Assembly: GCF_041381155.1 (NCBI RefSeq)
Contig: NC_091149.1
Span: 10,246,609 to 10,310,608, forward strand
DNA from: Argopecten irradians
Lineage: Eukaryota > Mollusca > Bivalvia > Pectinida > Pectinidae
Direction: 5' to 3'
DNA: 64,000 bases
Shown here: positions 55,550 through 64,000 of the stretch, in pieces
Layout of the letters: each line of letters begins with the position of its first letter
Numbering within the stretch: the stretch's first letter is position 1
The notes under the pieces: generated by a model
What the model saw: the letters and a program-made list of their open reading frames with translations, nothing else
Databases searched by the model: none
What the model was told of the DNA's origin: nothing
Program-made: the position numbers and the translations under genes

Positions 55550-55850
55550 GCTAACTTCACCCTTGAAATCGCGTCACTTTTGGCCCCGAGTTTTGCGCTT
55601 GCCTCTGTGTGGAAGACTACATGGTATGTACCCTGGCCGAAACACAACCATAGTCTATAGAAAGTAGTTCTTCCTTCTACTTTGATCTCAGCGTACATGA
55701 AGTGGGACGACTGGTTTTTCCGTTGTCAGTTTAATTTGCTCGGGCGGACTGTGAGATTCAAATATGACATAGAAACATATCATGAATATACTGCAGCCTT
55801 CCAAAGACACAGGCGCACGTCAGACACGTAACACGCAGTCCATACCATAT
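55550..55850 (+). repeat. dispersed repeat with SINE-type 3' tail, diverged copy
   Basis: GCGTCACTTTTGGCCCCGAG, CTGGCCGAAACACAACCATA, GTCTATAGAAAGTAGTTCTT, TGAAGTGGGACGACTGGTTT and ACTGCAGCCTTCCAAAGACA appear in family order. The last 40 bases of the tail are lost. Confidence 0.65.
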
Positions 55851-55991
55851 CCTTTTATCAAAAATGTGACTATTGTCTACAGTATAATGTTGCATCATTG
55901 ACATTAATTTGAATAATTGCTTTGGTTTGTTTGGTGTAATCGAACACGTTTTTATATAAAATGCATCAATAAGATTGACCGACAATCAACT

Positions 55992-56115
55992 CCATGTTTC
56001 ACGGTTATTAAGGACAAACCCAGATGAAAGCACATGGGAGTATCTGGAGAAAAACCAACGAACTATGATAAGTATCTGGCCACTTCTCCAAGTTGTTTTC
56101 GACCTTGTTACTTGC
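55992..56115 (-). repeat. SINE-core fragment
   Basis: Read on the minus strand: GGCCAGATACTTATCATAGT, GTTGGTTTTTCTCCAGATAC and CATCTGGGTTTGTCCTTAAT, which parallels the core and tail of the SINE at 12940-13107. It is strongly diverged. Confidence 0.5.
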
Positions 56116-57787
56116 CCCACGCATTTGTTTGACGTCATTATGTAGGTTAAATTTTTTTGGTTCATTAAACAGCCCTATGTGGTGATAAAGGACGAGTCTG
56201 TTTTGAGAGGCGAAGAGAAGTCAGAGCATACGGAGATCAACAACCGACCTACGCTCACTTTCTGGAAACAAGTGGTATTCGAACAACGAATTTAAAGGAT
56301 CCCCTTAACAACTTTATCGGCACGTGCCCATTCATGTGTTTAAATAACTGCATTACGACAGTGATAATAAACAAACCATTATTTAATTTTTTCAGTTTGA
56401 TTAGTTTATGAATAGCAATTAGGGGTCCCTGCTCTGAATTGATACTAGTAACCCGAGCGTATGAATATGTTGATTTCTGTCAATGATGTGGTGAATTAGA
56501 GTCGTGAACGCGATAAATAAAGTAGACCGCTATGAATCATAGTTTCTGATTACGTGTGATGTTGGTATCTTTGATATCGCGTAGCGCTGTCGTTGTTTGA
56601 CATGTACGCACAAATCTAACCTTTAACCTAGCCAGTAATTTGCATATTTTGTAATAAGGCGTTCTCGACAGAACAAAAACCAAAGCAAACTAATTTGCAT
56701 GTTATATAAGGCATGTGTCATTCCTCTGATATATAACTGTCTGAAGGAGTCATCCACGGCGACAGATAGGCAATCCATTATAATGGGACACGGATGTCTG
56801 TAGGTGAAAACAGCCCGGTAACACAAGCTAGTTTTAGCATTCACAGCCTGATAGGAGTGTTCATTTCATAAAAGATTTTATTAAAGGAGTCTATGAAGTT
56901 TTATTTTAATTTTGCGAGCATTGGCGAGCAAACGTTTAAACTTCGAGAAGGGTTTCATAAAATTTGATATGAAATGAACGCAAATTTAAGATACTTTTTA
57001 TCACATAATTACAAACTACCTCCATTTAGAAGAATCTCAACGTCAAATTGTGTTCCAAAAATCCAGCGGAAGCAGCCTGACGTCACGACTGTCTCGAATC
57101 CTGACGTCACGCCATTGTTTACTGGCGTCAAGTAATGATGTCACGATGAATTTCCAGTCAATGGAATGTACTCCAGGTCATATAACACCAGTGGCATATG
57201 CTATAATAGAAGATCGGCAAAGTCGCTGGATATCAGGCAGATTTTACTATATGAAGATATGACTTCACTTAAAAGGATTATAAGAATGTCGGTCGGCATC
57301 TTTAGACTATGGTTTACGTGTTTCGTGTCCGACCGTAAGTGAGGCTAAAACTATTATTGTAATTGTGTAAAATAAAAGGAGATAAGTTCTGGAAAGATTA
57401 TGAGTTTCTATACCAACTATTTAGAAGTGTGAAGACACCCTACAGTTTCCGATTTCGGATAAGTTTGGTTATATTATGTTTTAGATGTCGAGAACGCAGG
57501 TGCCAAATCTTAAACCTACCAAATTATACGATTGTCAGCATATAATGGTTAGTCTTATACGAGTTCATACCCGGATGGCTAATTATGATGATAAATAACA
57601 TTTGAAACACTTTTTGAATGTTTGCAACATTTGAAATCTATACTCATAGTTAGTTGATACATCGTTTTTTTCTTTAAATAATTTTGTATATTAAGCACAC
57701 TCTCTTACCTGTAGTAAGAACTACGGTCGTCATCATCGATATATATATATAATTCAATTTTGCTTGTTACGAGCATTTCCATTGGCT

Positions 57788-58095
57788 TAAAAATTTACTT
57801 TATCAGCCCATAAAGGAAAAAATGGCGTCGCCGTTTGTAACGTCGCTTCTGATTGGCTGAGATGACGGCGTAATAATTTCATAGACAAAAGAGTCCCAAA
57901 ATGAATTTTAAATGTTGAAGAGATTATCTATAGTAAATTGAATTATAAGGATTAATTTGATTAGATTTTTTATGTTATGGAGATATAACACAAAAATCTG
58001 AGTGTACTCTCATCATAAACCGCTTCGCGGTTTATTTAGAGTACACTCAGATTTTTGTGTTATATCTCCATAACATAAAAAATCTATTCAAGTTA
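57788..58095. mobile_element. MITE-like repeat with a perfect 49-bp-arm palindrome
   Basis: Positions 57962-58010 and 58038-58086 are perfect inverted copies of 49 bases (outer end AGATTTTTTATGTTATGGAG, inner end GAGTGTACTCT). The 27-base loop contains a 7-bp stem of its own (AAACCGC, GCGGTTT). The left body matches the degenerate copy at 44205-44420. Confidence 0.85.
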
Positions 58096-58126
58096 ATCCT
58101 TAAATATACAGTTTATACAGTATCCC

Positions 58127-58157
<31 letters not shown>

Positions 58158-59084
58158 GTGTCTGTCTCTCTGTCTGTCGGTCTCTCTCAATATAAGTCAA
58201 TATATACCATATTGTGTTCCTTGTGTAATACTAGTATTAATAATTCTGTAGGGAGATGGCTTCATATAAGTTGAAGGACTTCTGCTCTGTCCCATTGTTT
58301 AAAAAATGTTTCAATGAAATGGGTTTAAGTAAAACAAAAAAGAAGAAACTTAATAAAACGTTTAAAATAAAATGGAAATTGTGGAAAAGGATACGGATGA
58401 CGACAGCAATATATGATGAAATTGGATGCAAACGCATTTATACGCCAATTCTTGTTTAAACACTAACAACAAAAATATCTCAATTTAAATAGCCTATAGT
58501 TCGAATTAATTATTTCGTTTTTGGCACACACCACTCACCTCCGCCAACTTTTTATGTCCAAAAACAACCTTCGTAATCTATTAATGGCATGTAACATTAA
58601 AATATGATATGAATATTTCATGATGAAATATTTTATGAAGCGGATATATAATTTGACGAATTTGATTTAGACAATGCAATGAGAGACGAGCTTTACAGTT
58701 CCCTTATAAATCATAATGCATGTCGTAAGAGTAAAATTTTCATTATAAGATTGATGAAAATTGTGGGTTTTCTTTTCTCTTTTTTTCTGTGATAGTTTTT
58801 CATGTTTATTTTCAGTTTCATATGTTAATGCAAATATGACAAACCTTACGTAAGCAAACCACACAAGACAACAATATAAATCAGACCGCGTTAACGTAAT
58901 TCCTAATTAATTGTAACTACGCCTGTGTAATCCGGAAACCTGTCTATGTCGGCCAAATGTGTTGGTCACGGTTACATCCTGCACAATCGGAATTAAAAAA
59001 AAACTTTGACGTGTACATTTCTTATTTGATTTGGATTATTAGATGAACGTCTGTCATCTGTGAATATATGTATATTTGGGAAGA
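58096..59084. other. non-genic stretch
   Basis: It has a CT-rich microsatellite (58122-58190, TCTCTCTATCTC-type) and short unsupported open frames at 58256-58459. I see nothing else in it. Confidence 0.45.
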
Positions 59085-59285
59085 TGCTGTATGATTTGTG
59101 TCTCCTTGTGATAGTGACATTCCTGTCCTTTCTGTAGTGTTATTTCAACGAAGCATGCCGCCGAAGACAACGAAGAAGCACATTTAATCCGGTCACAGTG
59201 TACTGCCAACAGCCAGACCATTCGTCCCAATACTATTATGTTGAGCGCAAATGCAGAAGCTACCACTTACATTAAGCTACCGGTA
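59085..59285 (-). repeat. dispersed repeat with SINE-type 3' tail, partial copy
   Basis: GTGATAGTGACATTCC, AGCATGCCGCCGAAGACAAC, CCGGTCACAGTGTACTGCCA and GAAGCTACCACTTACATTA follow the family order. The tail end on the left is missing. Confidence 0.6.
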
Positions 59286-59727
59286 TTATGTCTCTCTGAA
59301 CGTCTTTAACATTTAAAAACACATTTTACCTATAGAAATGGTATTTGTTTTATTAACCAAACATCAAAAAGTTAACCAAAAGAACATATTTTTTATATAA
59401 ATTTTGATAATTATTAGCTGTCAGATATGATTCCATGGCTCTCCTTGATCTTTGTATTTGTTTAAGCCAATTTCATATATCCTTTGATATGTATACATAC
59501 ATATATATCACTCGCAGAGTGTAAAAAATCATGTCCGGTGGTTAAAAGATGATACCTGACGAAAAAAACTTTCATCGTTGTACAAATGTTCATCTCCATA
59601 GTCGCGTGAGGAGTGAGTGTCTTGAAGTTGGAGTTAACAAATAACGACTTCAGAGAAGCAAATACATTAGAATAACACCAAATATTTGTATGTAACAATG
59701 AGGAAGGCCGAATTTTCAAGTAAACCG

Positions 59728-60372
59728 TTACAGTTCACAGAAATCCCTCACGGATGGATTTTTCTTCTCAAGTTTACAGAGTACACGGCCTTTCGCTTTA
59801 CATTCACAGTGATTGATATCATCTAAGGCCACGAAGGTATCTCCCTTCTTAAATATATCCCAACCGTGAATGCATTCATCTGTAATCACAAAACAATTTC
59901 ATTGAGTTCACAGAACAAAAAACAATTTATAGAGGATCTTACATGAGTGGCTGTGTGATACGATATTTATCAAACGAGTGAAATACTTTGATATGCCACG
60001 AGCCTTTACGTAATTTTGTGAGTATAAATTCTCTCTGCAAAATGTGACGTTAAGTTCATAAATAAATGACGTTACAATATATGCGTACCCACAAGGACAG
60101 ATAACTCTGTAATATGCAAATAAAGAATATCGTTTAGAAAGATATGAAAACAGTACCTTCACAGACGAGACATCGACGATCTGGGGTAAGCGTAGGGGGA
60201 ACCCTCTTTCCTTTCTTATGACACTCGACAATTGGACAGCCGTAGTATTTACAGTATAAACAGTCGTCCTTCTTCATGCACTCTCTGTCCATCATCCTAA
60301 CTGTAGGCTGCCCTTTATACCCACATGTCTTTACACATTCTCCTAGCATTTCCATGGGGACCTCCGTACATG
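59728..60372 (-). CDS. small cysteine-rich secreted protein, gene 3 of a three-gene family (two 3' exons)
   Basis: The middle exon (60372-60157, 216 nt) encodes GECVKTCGY, DRECMKKDDCLYCKYYGCP and LTPDRRCLVC. The terminal exon (59879-59728, 152 nt) encodes DECIHGWDIFKKGDTF, LDDINHCECKAKGRVLC and VRDFCEL, then TAA. Acceptors are TTTATTTGTCAG and GTGATTACAG, and the donor is GAAG/GTACTG. Both junctions are phase 1 and the intron between them is 277 bp, far shorter than in gene 2. The 14 conserved cysteines are all present, with one extra Cys (CTEVP) at the start of the middle exon. The signal-peptide exon was not found up to 64000, so it lies beyond the window or in a part I could not recognise. 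A 40-bp minisatellite begins 13-18 bp upstream of the middle exon's acceptor. Confidence 0.78.
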
Positions 60373-60385
60373 CTGACAAATAAAA

Positions 60386-60808
60386 ACATGCAAAATATCT
60401 TCATATCTTTATCCATTATGGACAAACATGCAAAATATCTTCATATCTTTATCCATTATGGACAAACATGCAAAATATCTTCATATCTTTATCCATTATG
60501 GACAAACATGCAAAATATCTTCATATCTTTATCCATTATGGACAAACATGCAAAATATCTTCATATCTTTATCCATTATGGACAAACATGCAAAATATCT
60601 TCATATCTTTATCCATTATGGACAAACATGCATCTTCATATCTTTATCCATTAACATGCAAAATATCTTCATATCTTTATCCATTATGGACAAACATGCA
60701 AAATATCTTCATATCTTTATCCATTATGGACAAACATGCAAAATATCTTCATATCTTTATCCATTATGGACAAACATGCAAAATATCTTCATATCTTTAT
60801 CCATTATG
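60386..60808. repeat. 40-bp minisatellite, about 10-11 units, at an exon border
   Basis: The unit is CAAAATATCTTCATATCTTT plus ATCCATTATGGACAAACATG. Units are almost identical apart from one shortened unit near 60630-60655 and a single change in the last (TATGTACA). Forty is not a multiple of three, yet the plus strand stays open in three frames for over 100 codons, giving meaningless repeat peptides. It lies in the intron just upstream of the middle exon of cysteine-rich gene 3. Confidence 0.92.
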
Positions 60809-61140
60809 TACATTAATTCGGTCTTGATGATAATATGGTGAGAACAGATCTCACATTTTACAAAGAAAAACTCGAGTCACTTTCTATATAAGTTAAACAA
60901 GGGAAAAATTATTCTCAAGTCTGCAATTTTGTTTCGAAAAATCGGAATCAAGAATAATAACAAATGACCGAGGCTATAGCCCGACATTAATTATTATTAC
61001 AGATGTTACCAATCATTAAAACACCATATTGACCGAATAAAATGCCCTTTTATACTAATCAATAGTTCGATTACACCAACTTGAATAATTCCACAACGTC
61101 CCATTGGGGTGTAACGCAATCTGAAGTCTTTGGTTAGCGA
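60809..61140. other. intronic or upstream DNA, no recognised feature
   Basis: AT-rich. No signal-peptide exon could be found on the minus strand. Confidence 0.4.
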
Positions 61141-61756
61141 AGACATGTCTACACTGCTGACGAATGGCATTTTCCTCTATCAAAAACAGGAGCACACGGA
61201 TTTGTATATTTCTTCAGTGACAAAAGTTACTTACTTTATTCCATCACATTCATTGAAAAGTTTGAGCTTTTTACTTTGACTTCAAGATAAAATTAATAAA
61301 AAAAAATAACTATGATCGAAAAATGTCCATGGCACTATAACATATGTTAAATGAAGTGCCGATTGCGCTTCCACCAAATGCAAAATAAATTATTTAATGA
61401 TATTTTTGTGTTGATAAGACATACATTTACATGAGTAAACACTAATTATTGTTCAAACGATGAGTGTCGAGTTTACCCGAGATACTCTGGCCCTGACACC
61501 AGACTTACACATTACGACAGATAGATGTCTGGTTTAGGGCAAGAGCGCAGAAGTACTCGAAAACATGGAATAAGCCGACACCGTTTGGTATCGGACCAGG
61601 TCGGGACTTAACGGTGTCGGCTTATTAATTGTTTTCGAGTAATACTGCGCTCTGGCCCTAAACAAGACATCTATCTGTCATAATGTCTAAGTCTGGTTTC
61701 GCGGCCAGAGTAACTCGGGCTAGTGTCAAGTGTGCTCTATCGGCGGTGGAGCATCT
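61141..61756. mobile_element. AGATGCTCCACC-family MITE, copy 3, carrying a nested palindromic element
   Basis: The left end (CTACACTGCTGACGAATGGC) and right end (TCGGCGGTGGAGCATCTT) match the family, and the body runs to GTTCAAACGATGAGTGTC. There a 253-bp palindrome interrupts it (61469-61721), after which the family resumes at GTGCTCTATCGGCGGTGGAG. Without the insert the element would be about 360 bp, like copies 1 and 2. Confidence 0.75.
61469..61721. mobile_element. nested palindromic element (253 bp, arms about 115 bp)
   Basis: The arms are inverted copies: TACTCTGGCC, GACAGATAGATGTCT, GTACTCGAAAACA-type and AATAAGCCGACACCGTT at the left, answered by AACGGTGTCGGCTTATT and so on at the right. 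AGTGTC occurs directly before (61463-61468) and after (61722-61727) and may be the target duplication. Confidence 0.75.
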
Positions 61757-62525
61757 TGAAGACGAAAAAGTGATATTGGCTGTATCATTTCTGCTCTTGA
61801 CACCTTTCTCATTGCCTAATACATTGTCACTCGGTGGATAATAGGTTGTAAAGCAATATTGACTCTGTGTTTGATACTACGCTTCTAAACTCACACTGCC
61901 AAAACTTTCGAGTTACTCAAAGCGATGATCTAAGGTCAGATTTTTTATAAGTTCATAAACGTGCATATCAACTTATATATCATATGTATTTTATATTAAC
62001 ATTCTGATATACATTTTACGTGTGATAATAAAACAATGCAGACCTTTTTGGTGAATATAGCGTTTTACTGCCAAAAACTTTGAAATAATAAGATTGTCAC
62101 ATTAATGTACGCCTCGCTCTTTATTCCATTCGTTCAGGGCGGTACAATACCATATTTAATATTCCGGAAAACGGTAGATTAATACAGGAATCTTACAGTT
62201 GATAATAAGGAAAAAGATTTTTTTAAATATCTTCATGAAAATTAATGAAAAAACAATAAACAGCCGATTTTTTCACGTATTTTTGCGATTTTCATTAATA
62301 TATTATTGTAGATAGCCACTAGTTGCACTAGGATATCATTAGATATCAATGAAATATAAATTTATTTCCCTCATCAAGTCAAAATTATACTGTTATACGG
62401 TATTTTGTAATCTCAGTTACCAAACAGGTGCAATATGCGAGTGTCTTGCATGATCTGGTACCATAAAAGTGTAAAAAAGAATTAAAGAATACTTCATAAT
62501 CAAGACATAGTCCAGAAGGAGTAAT
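61757..62525. other. non-genic stretch
   Basis: AT-rich with no supportable feature on either strand. Confidence 0.45.
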
Positions 62526-62532
62526 TCACATA

Positions 62533-62924
62533 CACATTGAAACCTGTCTAATTCGACACCTGGCTTTTCCGACATCCTGTCAAATCCGACACTGTACCAC
62601 ATTCTCGTGAACAATAATAGCCAACAACAATAGGGGACATTTCCGACATCCTGTCAAATCCGACACTGTACCACATTCTCGTGAACAATAATAGCCAACA
62701 ACAATAGGGGACATTTCCGACATCCTGTCAAATCCGACACTGTACCACATTCTCGTGAACAATAATAGCCAACAACAATAGGGGACATTGCCGACATCCT
62801 TTCAAATCCGACACTGTACCATATTCTTGTGAACAACAATAGTAATCAACTGACGTTTCCGACAACCTGTTTAATCCGACCAAATGCGTCGTTCCCCCAT
62901 TGTGTCGGAGTAGAAAGTTTTCCC
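62533..62924. mobile_element. pogo/Tigger-like MITE with an internal 74-bp minisatellite
   Basis: The left end is CACATTGAAACCTGTCTAAT, then TCGACACC, after TA. The complement of the right end is CAGGGAAAACTTTCTACTCC, then GACAC, with TA following. Both agree with pogo/Tigger-style ends and a TA target. Inside, a 74-bp unit (TTTCCGACATCCTGTCAAAT, CCGACACTGTACCACATTCT, CGTGAACAATAATAGCC) repeats about four times with start-to-start spacing of 74 bp (62640, 62714). It has no transposase. Confidence 0.65.
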
Positions 62925-63584
62925 TGTATTTATAACATATTTTAGCAATATAACGAAAACGTAAAACTATGAACGGAAGTCCTAAAATAATCTAAACAGT
63001 AACAAAGGGAAATCTTTCATTTGTAACTATTGGGTAATCGTTATTTAAGAGTTCCGTATACCTGAAAAGTCGTACAAATTCACAATCTACTCGACCGGAT
63101 ATTTATACATTGCTGATTGGTGTGGTATGGAAACTTAACACAACATCTAAGTTTTATGTGCCATAAGAGGGCCAAAATTATGAGAGAAAAAAAAGTTATT
63201 TTTGTATTCCATAATAAATTGAAAACCAAAAGGATTGATGAATTAAGTCATGAAAATCAGTCAAAGATAAAAAAACAAATAGGTTTTATGCCTTATAAAC
63301 ACAGATTTTTTGCATTGTAAAAATGTGTAGGTTTCATTTTAAAATAACTAATATCACTCGTATATTACTGTTTAAATGTGAAATAAAAATGTACAGTACA
63401 ACTTGACTTCATTGTCAGACCATATATGTATGTACCCATTTCAGAACACTGTACATAGACGTAGGCGTGATTTTGTCAGCACTCACAACATTCATGCTGA
63501 GCTCTTATTTGTCTGTGTACTTGTAAAACCTATGCATTGCGTGTATTGTAATTCTCAAAATGTTGGCCATTACTGGTAAGGATT
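62925..63584. other. non-genic stretch
   Basis: AT-rich. A plus-strand open frame at 63117-63320 is basic but has no support. No repeat family recognised. Confidence 0.4.
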
Positions 63585-63594
63585 ACCATATGAA

Positions 63595-63979
63595 CAATTT
63601 GATTACAATAGAGATCCTTATTATCACTACGTTTAGTAAGAGGATCTGACAACATCCCATTAGGGGTCACGTCCAGATGATCTTTGGAAATGGCAAATCA
63701 AATTGGCACTGCCATAATCCTGACTGGGGACGAAATAGTTTGAAAAGCTGTCCGAATTATTTTCGTGTACGTAGTCGTCTCGACCAAAGAGCACAACAAT
63801 GCTAAATATATTATACTGGGACGAAATGACGTTAGCATTTAACTTAGCAATGTGTAGAAAATGTATGTGATCTGAAGTACACGTGGTAGAAAGGTCATCC
63901 GAACATGACCCTTTATGGGATGTTCTCAGATCCTCTATTTAACGGAGTGGTTATATGGATCTGTATTTTAATCAGATTG
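63595..63979. mobile_element. MITE, GGATCTGACAACATCCC family, with 10-bp target duplication (385 bp)
   Basis: ACCATATGAA flanks it at 63585-63594 and 63980-63989. Ends: CAATTTGATTACAATAGAGA at the left, and CAATCTGATTAAAATACAGA as the complement of the right. The inverted ends match for about 75 bp, through GAGGATCTGAC and ACATCCCATTAGGGG-type blocks. It is the best-defined copy of the family here. Confidence 0.88.
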
Positions 63980-64000
63980 ACCATATGAACTTCTGGATTT

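Larger units (their letters stand above)
54630..57787. other. non-genic stretch with scattered repeat pieces
   Basis: It contains a run of about 19 G at 54771-54789, (TA)n at 55392-55412, a dispersed-repeat copy at 55550-55850, a SINE-core fragment at 55992-56115 and a TGACGTCA cluster at 57078-57143. No exon with splice support was found. Confidence 0.5.

Noticed and set aside
60325-60841. Open frames of 109-137 residues on the plus strand
   Set aside because: They are translations of the 40-bp minisatellite in shifted frames and run opposite to the real exon beside it.
62417-62839. Minus-strand open frames with a repeated VGYYCSRECGTVSD-like peptide
   Set aside because: They are produced by the 74-bp minisatellite within a MITE-like element.

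Overview
This is repeat-rich, AT-rich animal DNA, most likely from a bivalve mollusc. The case for that is a tandem C1q-domain gene family with signal peptide, coiled coil and C1q exons, small intron-split cysteine-rich secreted proteins, and very many short non-autonomous transposons and SINE-like repeats of the kind common in bivalves. The species cannot be told from the sequence alone. No bacterial-type genes, CRISPR arrays, rRNA or tRNA genes, or retrovirus-like elements were seen.

Left edge (1-6.2 kb): two C1q genes lie head to tail on the minus strand. One is complete (1274-2521) and one is cut by the window edge (1-522). The shared 654 bp is essentially identical, introns included. A third, decayed C1q exon (4696-5040) lies further right, and its intron carries two MITE insertions. 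At 7.0-13.7 kb lies a dead 6.6-kb DNA transposon. It has a Mutator-like DDE transposase, a YqaJ-type nuclease and spliced 3' exons for a Tudor-like module, and it is bounded by a 12-bp terminal inverted repeat next to TTAA.

Centre and right (22-60 kb): I pieced together three paralogous minus-strand genes from exon phase and splice sites (22189-26102, 33419-47283 and 59728-60372). Each has a signal-peptide exon (not found for the third), a 70-72-codon cysteine-rich exon and a terminal exon resembling part of a von Willebrand C domain. All junctions are phase 1 and 14 cysteines are conserved. The two complete genes each predict 142 residues. The second gene's 10.2-kb last intron holds a 3.2-kb minisatellite of 28-bp units, open in all three forward frames, and an antisense LINE fragment whose 3' UTR has grown an 86-bp minisatellite. 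This secreted family is the best candidate here for something undescribed.

Between the genes the DNA is mostly mobile-element debris: several MITE families with recognisable target-site duplications (TTAA, 8 bp, 9 bp and 10 bp), near-perfect palindromes, one MITE nested in another, a SINE family, and a larger dispersed repeat that shares the SINE's 3' tail. Exon calls were made by eye from reading frame, splice consensus and paralogue comparison. No database search was possible.
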